64,000 bases of DNA from Marinobacter sp. F3R08. GTDB taxonomy: Bacteria; Pseudomonadota; Gammaproteobacteria; Pseudomonadales; Oleiphilaceae. Below, piece after piece: positions 40,178 through 49,942 of the stretch. The notes under the pieces were generated by a model. It did not search any database, had not been told where the DNA came from, and saw only the letters and a program-made list of their open reading frames with translations. Position 1 is the stretch's first letter. Each line of letters begins with the position of its first letter. The DNA is taken from assembly GCF_018860425.1 (NCBI RefSeq), contig NZ_JAHKPI010000020.1, positions 372,001-436,000 on the forward strand, written 5' to 3'. The translations under genes and the position numbers were made by a program.

Positions 40178-41407
40178 TTAAACAGGATCGCGCATCGTCG
40201 GACAACTCATGCACCGGCCACCCCCACGGCCACGCCCGAGCTCTGCCCCAGGTATCGAGAGTACCTCGATACCTGCGGCCTCAAGGGCGGCGTTGGTATC
40301 GTCATTGCGATCATAGCCAATGACCACCCCCGGACTCAGCGCCAACACATTGTTGCCATCGTTCCACTGCTCCCGTTCACGCTCGGCCGGGCTATCACCC
40401 CCGGTTGGCACTATCTCCAGCTTTTTGTAGCCCAGCACATCGGCCACGACCTCAAACAACGGGCGCGGATCCTGCCGGAAGGCCAGGTGCTTCTTGCCTT
40501 CTCCGGGGCGCAGGTCGTAACACACCATTTCATCCGCCACCTCCTTGAATGTGGTGACTACGTTGCCACCACAGAACGTGAACACGGTATCAAGGTGCAT
40601 GGCGGAACGGGTTTTGGGGATCTGGCAGGCAACCACCCGCTCAGCGGCACCACTGTCAAACAGGGATTTGGCCAACTGACCGATGGCCTGAGGTGATGAC
40701 CGCTCACCCATGCCCACCAACACCGCACCATTGCCCACCGGCATGACATCACCGCCTTCCAGCGTGGCCAGTCCGTGATCCTGCAGCGGGTCACCCCAGT
40801 GCACACTGACCTTGCCGGCGAACTTGGGGTGGAACTTGTAAATACCGGCCATCAGGAGGGTTTCCGGCTTTCGGGCCGGCCAATACATGGGGTTCAGGGT
40901 CACGCCACCATAAATCCAGGCACTGTTATCCCGGGTGAACAGGAAATTCGGTAACGGCGGCAACACAAAGCCATAGCGCCCGAGGTGGTTGCCAAACAGC
41001 CCCACCGGATCGAAGGGCAGATCGCCGACCTCCAGGCCTCCGATCAGGAATTCCGCCAGTGTGGTGCCCGGTAACTGGTCCATCCAGGCGCGCAGGTCGG
41101 AAACCATGCCGACACCGATCTGATTCCAGTTAATACGGTGATCCAGGATCCAGGCCCGCCCTTCGGCGCTATCCAGAGTCTCTGCCAGCAGGTCATTGAC
41201 GTCCAGCACCTCGACGCCCCGGGCCCGCATCAGGCCGGAAAACACATCGTGGTCCTTCTGGGCCTGCTTGACCCAGAATACGTCATCAAACAGCAGGTCA
41301 TCGCAATTGGAGGGTGTCAGTCGCCGGTGGGCAAGGCCGGGGCGACAGACAATAACCTGCCGCAGAGTGCCGGTTTCGGAATGAACACCAAGTGTAGGTT
41401 CGGACAT
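40178..41407 (-). CDS. arcA: Arginine deiminase
   Basis: 409 residues. The guanidino-modifying fold shows [31 protein letters not shown] and the catalytic cysteine in [11 protein letters not shown] near the C-terminus. It hydrolyses arginine to citrulline and ammonia, first step of the fermentative pathway and also an acid-stress defence. A GGAG site precedes the ATG. Co-transcribed with yfcC, arcB and arcC. Confidence 0.96.
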   Translation of the reverse strand: MSEPTLGVHSETGTLRQVIVCRPGLAHRRLTPSNCDDLLFDDVFWVKQAQKDHDVFSGLMRARGVEVLDVNDLLAETLDSAEGRAWILDHRINWNQIGVGMVSDLRAWMDQLPGTTLAEFLIGGLEVGDLPFDPVGLFGNHLGRYGFVLPPLPNFLFTRDNSAWIYGGVTLNPMYWPARKPETLLMAGIYKFHPKFAGKVSVHWGDPLQDHGLATLEGGDVMPVGNGAVLVGMGERSSPQAIGQLAKSLFDSGAAERVVACQIPKTRSAMHLDTVFTFCGGNVVTTFKEVADEMVCYDLRPGEGKKHLAFRQDPRPLFEVVADVLGYKKLEIVPTGGDSPAEREREQWNDGNNVLALSPGVVIGYDRNDDTNAALEAAGIEVLSIPGAELGRGRGGGRCMSCPTMRDPV

Positions 41408-41430
41408 GCCAGGCTCCTTTTACCAGGGCA

Positions 41431-42879
41431 TCAAAGAAAAGTGCCAATGCTGATGGCCAGGCTGATAAACACCGTCAGAATCAGCAACAGCGGCCAGATA
41501 AAGGCAATCCACCGATCGTAAGATACCCGCCCGATGGCGAGACCACCGACAACCACGGCAAAGGTCGGATTGATGAGGTTAACCAGGCCATTGGCTGACT
41601 GGAACGCTGTGACAACCAGATCGCGCCCGACATTCGCAAAGTCGGCCAGTGGCGCCAGGATAGGCATCGAAAGCACCGCCAATCCGGAAGAGGAAGGCAC
41701 GAAGAAGCTCATACCCACTTCAATCCAGAACATCAGATTAATGAACGCCAGCTCAGGCAGGCCTCCGAGAGAGGTTTCAGCACTGTGGAGAATCGTGTCA
41801 GCGATCATGCCCTGATCCATGATCACCACGATGCCTCTTGCCAAACCGACCACAAGTGCGACACCCAACAGATCTCTGGCCCCATCGACGAAACTGGCTG
41901 TGAGCTTTTTCTCGCCCAGACGGGCAATCAGCCCAATAACAATTGCCGCACCAAAGAACAGAGCCCCCATGCGCGCCATCCACCAGCCCTGGGAAGACAC
42001 TCCCCAGATCATGACAGCGAAGGTCAGGACAAAAATAATCAGCGCAATGATCTGAGTGGAGGTAAGCGTGGCGTGCTCGAAACCCTCTTCATGTCCTCGC
42101 AGGAACAGCTTGCGGTGCGCCGCCCACTGTTTCGCTACGACCGACCGCGAATTATCCTGCCTGACCCGGTGGGCGTAACGCATCACGTAGGCCGCGCAAA
42201 TAATCAATCCACCAATCAGGATCACGAAGCGCAGCACAATTCCGTCGGTAAACGGAATGTGCGCAGCATTGGCCGCAATCACAGTGGCAAACGGATTTAT
42301 GGTCGAACCCAGCACACCAATACCGGCACCAATCAGAATGATGGCAACGCCGGTAACGGCGTCATAGCCGGCAGCGATCATCACCGGAATGAGAATGGCA
42401 TAAAATGCGAGCGTCTCCTCGGCCATGCCATAGGTTGTGCCACCGATGGCAAACAGCGTCATCAGGATCGGAATCATCCATATTTCATGGCCTTCAAGAT
42501 GTCGCATGGCACTGCGAATGCCCGTATCAATAGCGCCGGTGGCGTTCATGACTCCCAGAAAACCGCCCAGAAAAAGCACGAAGAGAGCCACATCAATGGC
42601 ATTGGCAACGTAGCTGTCCGGATCATAAAAACCGGCGGTTGGCGCCAGCATGACATCCACAAAGCCCTGAGGGTTGGGGTCTACTGTCTGGTAGGTCCCG
42701 GGAACGGCAACTTCACGGCCCACCTCTTCATTCATTGCCCGTTCATATTGCCCGGCCGGAACGATCCAGGTCAGAGCTGCAATCAGAACGATCAGACAGA
42801 AAAGAATGGTGTAGGCAGTCGGGAATCGAGAAGCAAGATCGTTTTCGGGATTTTCTGACGGATTCTGGTCTTCACTCAC
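41431..42879 (-). CDS. YfcC-family antiporter, probable arginine/ornithine exchanger
   Basis: 482 residues from a GTG preceded by a strong AGGAGG. At least 11 membrane helices, with the family loops TLFAIGGTTYGMAEETLAFY and MSFFVPSSSGLAVLSMPIL. YfcC/DcuC-type carriers replace the usual ArcD in several marine arc operons, so arginine-ornithine exchange is a context-based assignment; C4-dicarboxylate transport is the alternative from family alone. First gene of the operon and directly downstream of the FNR/Anr-type promoter. Confidence 0.84.
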   Translation of the reverse strand: MSEDQNPSENPENDLASRFPTAYTILFCLIVLIAALTWIVPAGQYERAMNEEVGREVAVPGTYQTVDPNPQGFVDVMLAPTAGFYDPDSYVANAIDVALFVLFLGGFLGVMNATGAIDTGIRSAMRHLEGHEIWMIPILMTLFAIGGTTYGMAEETLAFYAILIPVMIAAGYDAVTGVAIILIGAGIGVLGSTINPFATVIAANAAHIPFTDGIVLRFVILIGGLIICAAYVMRYAHRVRQDNSRSVVAKQWAAHRKLFLRGHEEGFEHATLTSTQIIALIIFVLTFAVMIWGVSSQGWWMARMGALFFGAAIVIGLIARLGEKKLTASFVDGARDLLGVALVVGLARGIVVIMDQGMIADTILHSAETSLGGLPELAFINLMFWIEVGMSFFVPSSSGLAVLSMPILAPLADFANVGRDLVVTAFQSANGLVNLINPTFAVVVGGLAIGRVSYDRWIAFIWPLLLILTVFISLAISIGTFL

Positions 42880-42995
42880 AATGCGCCTCCTTTCCTTAAA
42901 ATCGCAAAGTGCAGAGCCCCCTTAAGGGACGTCGAGGTAGGCCAGGGCATGTCCTTGATGCTCTCTCACCACTGACTCCGACCAGCCTGCGCCAG

Positions 42996-43037
42996 ATATT
43001 AGTTCATCAGGCCATATCGCTACTTGAGGTAGAGCAA
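42996..43037 (-). promoter_or_regulatory. FNR/Anr-type promoter of the arc operon
   Basis: On the minus strand, 43037-43024 reads TTGCT-CTAC-CTCAA, 8 of 10 matches to TTGAT-N4-ATCAA. It is followed after exactly 22 bases by TAATAT (43001-42996), the spacing of a class II FNR promoter with the box centred at -41.5. That places the start near 42989, with a ~110-base leader before the GTG. Confidence 0.5.
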
Positions 43038-43048
43038 TTTTCGTCCTC

Positions 43049-43088
43049 AAAAAAAGCCCCGGGTGAAGGCATTAGCTCCACCCGGGGC
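43049..43088 (-). terminator. Strong rho-independent terminator upstream of the arc promoter
   Basis: Perfect 10-bp stem (GCCCCGGGTG / CACCCGGGGC) with a 13-base loop, followed on the minus strand by seven T. It lies just upstream of the arc promoter and downstream of no known gene, so it must end an unannotated minus-strand transcript. In this 380-base gap between yfcC and regB I see only this, the FNR-type site and no convincing reading frame. Confidence 0.8.
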
Positions 43089-43259
43089 ACAATGTCACCC
43101 GCCGGCTATGAGAAGCGGGCAACTCCCATTGCAGTTCAACCTGATCTGTCCGTTTCGATGCCAACAATCATAAAGCTCACCCAATCGTCGTGCCTGAGAC
43201 CAAATGCCGCATCCCCATGAGGGTATTCCCCGGATACCGATGGCAGAAAAACCGTTAGA

Positions 43260-44540
43260 ATGCAGTCCATGGAATGGCGAACCCACTCACAAACCGGCCT
43301 TCAACAGGCTGCCCGCTATCTGCTGGGCATGCGCTTGACTATTGTTGCCTTGCAGCTGATTTCGATCGCTGTGGCGGAAACCATGGTGGCGCTGGCGCAT
43401 CACGCAGAAGCCGTGATCCTGCCCTTGGCGTACGGGGTGCTGGCCACCCTCACCTGGCTGTGGTTTACCCGACGACCACCGCGTTCAACACAGGTCGTCA
43501 GCCTGGTACTGATCGTCGATCTGCTTATGATCGGCGCCTGGCTATACCTGACCGGTGGCTATACCAATCCTCTGGTCTCGCTGTTACTGCTACCCATTGC
43601 CGTTGCCATTGTGCTTGTGCCGCTGGGCCAGAGCATTGCCATAACCGTTGCCGGTGTGGGCGTGTACACCTCCCTGGTGATCTGGCATACCCCGGTTACC
43701 CATGAACATCACGGCACCAATCTGGCTCAGCTGCACCTTGTCGGCATGTGGGTGACCTTTGCCACAACTGCCGCCATTCTGCTTCTGGTCGTCGGAGCAC
43801 TGGCCCGCCGCCTGCGTCAGCAGCAGTCACAGCTTGCCCAGATAAGGGAAACCCGGTTGCGTGACGAGCAGATCATCGCTCTCGGGCTTTCTGCCGCCGC
43901 TGTCGCTCACCGGCTCGGCACACCGCTGAACACCATGACCCTGCTGGTGGACGAAATGAAATCGGCAGTCCCCGTCGACGATCCGGTTGCCGAGGATCTT
44001 TCGCTGATGGAAACACAACTGGCTTTGTGCAGCGGGCATCTTCAACAGCTCTCCACAGCGGCCATACAGGGCAAGACCGCACAGCTGGAAATTCTGACCG
44101 CGAGAAACTGGGTTTCACGATTGCGTGAGTCCGCCACACTGCTCTGGCCAGGGGCCGCAATCGAATGGCACCAGTCGGCACCGGACTGCCCGGTCGCCGT
44201 AGACGCCACTCTCGATCAGGCTGTACTGAATGTACTCGCCAATGCGGTAACCGCCAGCCCTTCGTGGGTCGCTGTCACGGCCCGGGAGGGTTCCGACGAT
44301 CGTCTGGAACTGGTTGTTGAGGATCATGGCGATGGCCTGGAATCCACCCCTGAGGGTACGCTCGGTGACCAGATAGTCAGTTCGGATAGCGGTCTCGGAG
44401 TTGGTCTCTTCCTGTCCAACGCCACCATTCAGCGCCTTGGCGGCACCCTGAAAGCCCGAGCCAGCGCGAAAGGTACAACCATCATTATTGATCTGCCCAT
44501 TTCAGAAGACACCAATGGTGCAATGGAGGTCCAGGCATGA
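43260..44540 (+). CDS. regB: RegB/PrrB/ActS-type redox sensor histidine kinase
   Basis: 426 residues. Six membrane helices (~20-180) include the GGYTNP segment (99-104), matching the quinone-interaction motif GGxxNPF of RegB. The H-box is AHRLGTPLNTM with His217, where RegB has AHELGTPL, and the ATPase domain has DHGDGLES and GLGVGLFLS boxes. Cys257 lies in the dimerisation region near where RegB carries its redox-active cysteine; equivalence is my inference. It overlaps regA by ATGA and diverges from the arc operon. Confidence 0.88.
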   Translation: MQSMEWRTHSQTGLQQAARYLLGMRLTIVALQLISIAVAETMVALAHHAEAVILPLAYGVLATLTWLWFTRRPPRSTQVVSLVLIVDLLMIGAWLYLTGGYTNPLVSLLLLPIAVAIVLVPLGQSIAITVAGVGVYTSLVIWHTPVTHEHHGTNLAQLHLVGMWVTFATTAAILLLVVGALARRLRQQQSQLAQIRETRLRDEQIIALGLSAAAVAHRLGTPLNTMTLLVDEMKSAVPVDDPVAEDLSLMETQLALCSGHLQQLSTAAIQGKTAQLEILTARNWVSRLRESATLLWPGAAIEWHQSAPDCPVAVDATLDQAVLNVLANAVTASPSWVAVTAREGSDDRLELVVEDHGDGLESTPEGTLGDQIVSSDSGLGVGLFLSNATIQRLGGTLKARASAKGTTIIIDLPISEDTNGAMEVQA

Positions 44541-45067
44541 ACGAACAGCAGGCCTGGTTGCTTATTGATGACGACGACGCCTTTTTGCAGATACTGCAAC
44601 GTTCACTCAGCCGCCAGGGTATTGAAGCCCGGCTTGCCCACGGGCATCGGGAAGCAAAAGACGCCCTGATGGAAGGACCGGTCAACCGGTGCGTGCTTGA
44701 CCTGAATCTGGCCGGCGAGAGTGGCCTGCAATTGCTGCCAGAACTACTGGACATGCGCCCGGAACTGGAAATCCTGGTGCTCACCGGTTATGGCAGCATC
44801 GCAACGGCGGTCGAAGCCATGCGTCGGGGCGCCGTCAATTACCTCTGTAAACCGGTGACGGTCAACCAACTGCTGGCCGGCTTCGAGCCCATTGATGCCC
44901 CACCGGACCTCCGGGCCGAGCCGCCCTCGGTTGAAGAAATGGAGTGGGAGCACATTCAGCGGATCCTCAACGAAAATGAAGGTAACGTTTCAGCCACCGC
45001 CCGGGCTCTGAACATGCATCGCCGCACCCTGCAACGAAAACTCCAGAAACATTCTCGCTGGCGCTAA
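44537..45067 (+). CDS. regA: RegA/PrrA/ActR-type response regulator
   Basis: 176 residues. Receiver domain with DDDD acidic pocket, Asp55 and Lys105, then a short linker and a Fis-type helix-turn-helix (VSATARALNMHRRTLQRKL) that is nearly diagnostic of RegA. It receives phosphate from RegB and controls respiratory and carbon genes in proteobacteria. Targets here are unknown, but the adjacent arc operon is a natural candidate. Confidence 0.9.
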   Translation: MNEQQAWLLIDDDDAFLQILQRSLSRQGIEARLAHGHREAKDALMEGPVNRCVLDLNLAGESGLQLLPELLDMRPELEILVLTGYGSIATAVEAMRRGAVNYLCKPVTVNQLLAGFEPIDAPPDLRAEPPSVEEMEWEHIQRILNENEGNVSATARALNMHRRTLQRKLQKHSRWR

Positions 45068-45305
45068 CAGACACCCATGACGATCGGGCAAAAAAATGAC
45101 CCCCGTCAATTCAGCCCCACTATTACCCATGGTTTTCCAGAGTTATTCCAGTAGCATGCTGTGGCACCAATCCCGATTTCAGGATCCGCACAGAGCCTGA
45201 CCAGTTACTTGCCGTCATGGCAACGTGGAAGGCAGGGAATCCGGGACTGGCTTTTATGATCTCGCAAGGCCTCTCAAGCAGGGGAGCTCCTAAATTGACA
45301 GACCG

Positions 45306-47447
45306 GTGTTCAAGTCCCTGACTCCCATGCACAGATCCCCGACAATGACTCTCCCTTCCCCGGATATTGATCCCCGACGCCTTGCCATGGTTGCGGCGGT
45401 GACACCCAACTGTGTGGTGATGCTCGATGATGCAGGCCGCATTGAATGGGTGAACCCCGGCTTCGAACGACATACGGGGTATCAGCTTCGGGACGTGCGT
45501 GGAAGCTTTCCAAAGGACGTCCTGTATGGACCAGATACAGACTCTGAAACCATCCGACGAATCAACCAGAAACTGAGTCGTGCCGAGGTCATTGAAGAGG
45601 AGGTTCTTTACTATACGAAAGCGGGTGAACCCTATTGGGTGCATACCTACTGCGTTCCAATCGGCCGTGAACAGGGCTTTATTGCCATTCTGAACAACAT
45701 TTCGGACCGAAAAAACAGCGAACGGGGCCTGCGCATCGCCGCGAGCATGTTCGATCGCAGCCACGAAGCCATTCTGATCACCGACCCGGCCAACCGGATT
45801 CTGGATGCTAACCCTGCGTTTTCGAGAATTACCGGATATAGCCGTCAGGAAGTGCTTGGTCTGAACCCGTCGATCCTCAGTTCCGGCCGTCACTCCCGGG
45901 AGTACTACCGCTCCATGTGGCAGACGATCGAGAAAACCGATCATTGGCGGGGTGAAATCTGGAACCGCCGGAAGAACGGCGACGAGTATGTGGAACTGCT
46001 CTCGATAAGCCGCGTACATCTGGAAAAGCCAGGACAGTATTACCATGTCGCAGCGTTTTCCGATGTCACTGCCCTGAAAAACCACGCCAAGGAACTGAAC
46101 CGGGCTGCCAACTATGATGATCTGACGGGTCTGCCCAACCGCCAGTTGCTGGAAGAACGACTGAGCACCGCCTGTTGTCACGCTGACCGGCAACATCGCA
46201 GCGTGTCAGTGTGCTATCTGGATATTGATGGCTTCAAGTCAATCAACGAAACCTGGGGGCATTCAGCGGGAGACTATACCCTGCGCACTCTCGCTGAACG
46301 GCTGACCCTGGCACTGCGCAGCGGCGACACTGTGGCCCGTATCGGTGGTGACGAATTCGTACTCCTGCTTCAGGGCGACGGCAACCACGAACCGCTTTAT
46401 CGGCGCATCATGGCCTGCATTGGCGAACCGCTGGCGTCCGGGGAACAAAGCTTCACCCTGACAGCCAGTCTGGGCATAACCCGGTACCCGGAAGACCAGT
46501 CAGATGCCGAAGGCCTGATTCGCCATGCCGACCAGGCCATGTATTCGGCCAAGGAAAAAGGACGCAATCAGTACCACTTTTTTGATCCTGATCTGGACAA
46601 GGATCGCCGGAACCGACGCAACCAGTTGATGGAAATCTCTCGGGCACTGGAAAACCAGGAATTCGAACTTTTCTTCCAGCCACAAGTACGCCTCTGCGAC
46701 TTTGAGCTTCTCGGATTTGAAGCGCTGATCCGCTGGAACCACCCCGATAAAGGTCTGGTCTCGCCGCGCGATTTCCTGTCCATTGTCGAGAACAGTCACC
46801 TGGAGGTGCCACTGGGGCAGTGGATATTGAAAGAAGCGATCTATCAGATGAACACCTGGAAGCAGGCAGGAGAAAACCTGACGATCAGCATCAACATCAG
46901 CCCGGCTCACCTGATGGACCACAGCTTTACCGACTATCTGGAAAGCTATCTGCGCAGCCATCCGGAAATTGTGCCCGGGCAGATCACTCTGGAAGTTCTC
47001 GAATCAACGGCCCTCGCGGACACGCAGCGTGCCAGCAATGTTCTGCAACGTTGTCAGGACCTTGGCCTGAGGGTAGCGCTGGATGATTTTGGCACCGGTT
47101 TTTCGTCGCTGACCTATTTGCGCACTCTTCCGGTAGACATCATCAAGATTGACCAGAGTTTTGTTCGCAACATGCTTGAAGATGCCAACGACCATGCCAT
47201 CGTGGAGAGTGTGATCTTCCTGGCTCAACGGTTCGACCACCCGGTGCTGGCCGAGGGTGTAGAAACCATGGAGCACGCCCGGGTCCTGCGGCAGATGGGA
47301 TGCAGTTTTGTGCAGGGCTTCGGCATTGCCCGTCCTATGCCGGCGACCAGAGTGCTTGGGTGGGCTCATGACTGGCAGAAAAGAGCGACGTCCGCAAAAT
47401 CCAAAGACCTTCTTGAGCCCGCCGTTTACCCCGGCGAGGGTATCTGA
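45306..47447 (+). CDS. PAS-PAS-GGDEF-EAL cyclic-di-GMP signalling protein
   Basis: About 713 residues from a GTG; ATGs at 45327 and 45345 are alternatives and no ribosome site decides. Two PAS modules (~25-145, ~148-270), the first with a PAC-type ISDRKNSERG end. GGDEF domain (~280-435) with ARIGGDEFVLL; EAL domain (~450-700) with FEALIRW, LDDFGTGFSS and KIDQSFVRN. Both active sites look complete. No membrane helices, so it is a cytoplasmic sensor of small ligands or redox state. Ligand unknown. Confidence 0.91.
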   Translation: MFKSLTPMHRSPTMTLPSPDIDPRRLAMVAAVTPNCVVMLDDAGRIEWVNPGFERHTGYQLRDVRGSFPKDVLYGPDTDSETIRRINQKLSRAEVIEEEVLYYTKAGEPYWVHTYCVPIGREQGFIAILNNISDRKNSERGLRIAASMFDRSHEAILITDPANRILDANPAFSRITGYSRQEVLGLNPSILSSGRHSREYYRSMWQTIEKTDHWRGEIWNRRKNGDEYVELLSISRVHLEKPGQYYHVAAFSDVTALKNHAKELNRAANYDDLTGLPNRQLLEERLSTACCHADRQHRSVSVCYLDIDGFKSINETWGHSAGDYTLRTLAERLTLALRSGDTVARIGGDEFVLLLQGDGNHEPLYRRIMACIGEPLASGEQSFTLTASLGITRYPEDQSDAEGLIRHADQAMYSAKEKGRNQYHFFDPDLDKDRRNRRNQLMEISRALENQEFELFFQPQVRLCDFELLGFEALIRWNHPDKGLVSPRDFLSIVENSHLEVPLGQWILKEAIYQMNTWKQAGENLTISINISPAHLMDHSFTDYLESYLRSHPEIVPGQITLEVLESTALADTQRASNVLQRCQDLGLRVALDDFGTGFSSLTYLRTLPVDIIKIDQSFVRNMLEDANDHAIVESVIFLAQRFDHPVLAEGVETMEHARVLRQMGCSFVQGFGIARPMPATRVLGWAHDWQKRATSAKSKDLLEPAVYPGEGI

Positions 47448-47459
47448 ACCAGACTGGCT

Positions 47460-48119
47460 CTATCGGTACCGTCTCTGGTCCAGCGTCGTGAGTCGATCCG
47501 GATGAAATACCATCAGGCCGGTCACGAAACTACCGTTCACAAACCCCTCCGGAATCATGAACAGGGGCAGATACCGGATGTATTCATGCACCAGCTCGTC
47601 GAACGTATAAACGCCGCTGGTCCATAGCATCAGGCACATGACGATACCCGCCGCCGCCACCGCAATACCCGCCCCGAAAAAGCCGCAGAAAAAGATATAG
47701 GCGAAGAAATTCCGGAAATCCCGGCGGCGCTCCCAGAGCATGATGCCGTGGCTGACAATGGCCGGCACCATCACGGAGATCAGGCCGTTGGCCGCGAACA
47801 TCATCAGAGGCTCGCGGCCGGTGATGACCGTGATAATCAGGGCCAGCAAACCCGCCAGCACCGCCAGCGCCCACCCCAGCATCAGTGTTATGACCGTGAT
47901 ACCGAAAACATGGATAGCCAGCCCCGGGGAAATGCCCGCCCGCAGTTGCCAGACAAAACCGAGCACCACGGCGGCACCAAAAAACGAGTGCTGGAGTGAG
48001 TTGTCCTTGCGAAACGCCTGCCAGTCTATCGAACGCAGCGCATGCACAAGGATCACCAGAAAAAGCAGTAGCGTAATGATCCACTGGCTGGTGGATAGAA
48101 GGTTTTCAGTCATGCCCAT
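47460..48119 (-). CDS. CbiM-like energy-coupling factor membrane protein
   Basis: 219 residues with six predicted helices. LRAGISPGLAIHVFGITVITLMLG and GREPLMMFAANGLISVMVPAIVSHG fit the CbiM family of metal-uptake S-components, and the C-terminal FMIPEGFVNGSFVTG is conserved. No CbiN, CbiQ or ATPase genes are nearby, and the family N-terminal His of CbiM is absent, so it belongs to the stand-alone proteobacterial branch whose function is not settled. Start at ATG 48119; an ATG two codons later is possible. Confidence 0.8.
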   Translation of the reverse strand: MGMTENLLSTSQWIITLLLFLVILVHALRSIDWQAFRKDNSLQHSFFGAAVVLGFVWQLRAGISPGLAIHVFGITVITLMLGWALAVLAGLLALIITVITGREPLMMFAANGLISVMVPAIVSHGIMLWERRRDFRNFFAYIFFCGFFGAGIAVAAAGIVMCLMLWTSGVYTFDELVHEYIRYLPLFMIPEGFVNGSFVTGLMVFHPDRLTTLDQRRYR

Positions 48120-48200
48120 AATGATCGCACCGCAGTAACCGGGTCGGGAATGACATCATAATCGCCCGCCCTACCCCTGGTGCAAGCGGACCTGAATGAC

Positions 48201-49934
48201 TCAGGCGACCTGTTTCTCGAGTTTGCCAAGGTCGGTCAGGCTCCGCCAGGCTTCAAAGGTGCTCAAGAACACGTCTCCACCCAGGTGGGAAAGCAGATCG
48301 GTCCCTCTCAACTTGTCCATCACCGGCCCTTTGACTTCGGCCAGATGCAGTCTGACCCCTGCATCTTTCATACGCTCGTTGATCGCCTCCAGACTTTCCA
48401 GCGCCGAGGCATCCACCAGATTCACCGCCGGGCAAACCAGCACAAGATCGGTCAACTCTGGCTCCCGGATCATCAGATCCATCACCGTCTCCTCCAGGAA
48501 ACGGGCATTGGCAAAATACAGACTTTCATCGACACGTAAAAAGGTCACCTTCGGGCACAGCTCCACATCGTGGCGAAGCACATTGCGAAAATGCTCGGTA
48601 CCGGGCACCCTGCCAACCACCGCGCTGTGGGGACGGCTGGTACGATACAGGAACAAGCCAATAGAAAGGGCGACCCCGGTGATGATGCCCACCTCAACGC
48701 TGTGTGCCAGAGTCAGCACAATGGTGGCGAGCATGGCACCGAAATCGGTGCGCGAATAACGCCAGGTCCGGCCCAGGGCCGGGAGGTCAATCAACGTGAT
48801 AACGGCCACGATGATGGTGGCTGCCAGAGTGGCCTGGGGCAGATAGGCAATGGCCGGCGTCAGGAACAAGGTAGCCAGCGCAATACCAACAGCCGCGTAG
48901 GCGCCAGCGGCCGGAGTTTCAGCGCCGGCATCAAAGTTCACTACAGACCGCGAAAAACCGCCGGTTACCGGCATACCACCGGAAAAACCGGCCCCCAGGT
49001 TGGCACCCCCCAGGCCAATCAGTTCCTGATCCGGGTCAATCCGTTGGCGCCGCTTGGCGGCCAGCGTCTGCCCCACCGATACCGATTCCACAAAACCCAC
49101 AACACTGATCAACAAGGCACTAACCGCCAGTTGCTGCCACAACCCCACATCCAGGCTCGGCACAGTGAACTCGGGCAAGCCACGGGGCACATCGCCGACC
49201 AGTCGCACACCCTGGGCATCGAGCTGCAACTGCCAGGCCACCAGCGTCGTCACTACAACTGCCAGAATCGGCGCGGTTCTGGTCAGGATATCCGCCATCT
49301 TCGGCGCCAGGCCTGACGCCAACAGGAGCGGCTTCAGGTGCTTGCGAGCAAGCAACAGGAATACCAGTGCACCCATGCCAACCGCCAGGGTTGCCAGGTT
49401 GGTATCGCCAATCGACAGCAACAGGGACTGACCGATCTCCAGCAGGTTGTGACCGGAGGCCTGAATCCCGAAGATATGCTTCAGCTGGCTGGCCGCAATG
49501 ACAATGCCGGAGGCCGTGATAAAGCCGGAAATCACCGGATGGCTCAGGAAATTGGCCAGAAAACCGAGCCTGAGAACGCCCATGAGTGTCAGCATCAGAC
49601 CTGACATCACTGCCAGCAGGACCGCACCAGCAACGTACTCCGGCGTGCCCGCTTCGGCCAGAGGCGACAGGGCGGCTGCCGTCATCAGCGACGCCACGGC
49701 CACCGGCCCCACCGACAGGGTCCGACTGGTTCCAAACACGGCGTAGATCACCAGGGGCAGGATGCTGGCGTATAGACCCACCTGGGCAGGCAATCCCGCC
49801 AGCAGCGCGTAGGCCAGTGACTGGGGGATAAGCATCACGGTCACAATGACCGCAGCAACCAGATCACTGGTGGCCTGATCCCGCCCGTATTGAGGCGCCC
49901 ACTGAAGAACGGGGAGATAACGTTTCAGATTCAT
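48201..49934 (-). CDS. SulP family anion transporter with STAS domain
   Basis: 577 residues: N-terminal Sulfate_transp region with 10-14 helices (MLIPQSLAYALLAGLPAQVGLY is the SulP signature), then a C-terminal STAS domain (~440-560, LVCPAVNLVDASALESLE). It imports sulfate, bicarbonate or a related anion. Its start lies eight bases after the persulfide-dioxygenase-like gene, suggesting one transcript and a sulfur role, for example export or uptake of sulfite or thiosulfate. Confidence 0.9.
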   Translation of the reverse strand: MNLKRYLPVLQWAPQYGRDQATSDLVAAVIVTVMLIPQSLAYALLAGLPAQVGLYASILPLVIYAVFGTSRTLSVGPVAVASLMTAAALSPLAEAGTPEYVAGAVLLAVMSGLMLTLMGVLRLGFLANFLSHPVISGFITASGIVIAASQLKHIFGIQASGHNLLEIGQSLLLSIGDTNLATLAVGMGALVFLLLARKHLKPLLLASGLAPKMADILTRTAPILAVVVTTLVAWQLQLDAQGVRLVGDVPRGLPEFTVPSLDVGLWQQLAVSALLISVVGFVESVSVGQTLAAKRRQRIDPDQELIGLGGANLGAGFSGGMPVTGGFSRSVVNFDAGAETPAAGAYAAVGIALATLFLTPAIAYLPQATLAATIIVAVITLIDLPALGRTWRYSRTDFGAMLATIVLTLAHSVEVGIITGVALSIGLFLYRTSRPHSAVVGRVPGTEHFRNVLRHDVELCPKVTFLRVDESLYFANARFLEETVMDLMIREPELTDLVLVCPAVNLVDASALESLEAINERMKDAGVRLHLAEVKGPVMDKLRGTDLLSHLGGDVFLSTFEAWRSLTDLGKLEKQVA

Positions 49935-49942
49935 CGGGAATC

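Noticed and set aside
41785-42858. Long plus-strand open frame of 357 codons
   Set aside because: Antisense to the YfcC carrier; Asn/His/Gly-rich with no domain.
45123-46196. Long minus-strand open frame of 357 codons
   Set aside because: It lies antisense to the PAS-PAS-GGDEF-EAL gene, has low-complexity composition and no recognisable motif. It is a GC-driven shadow frame.
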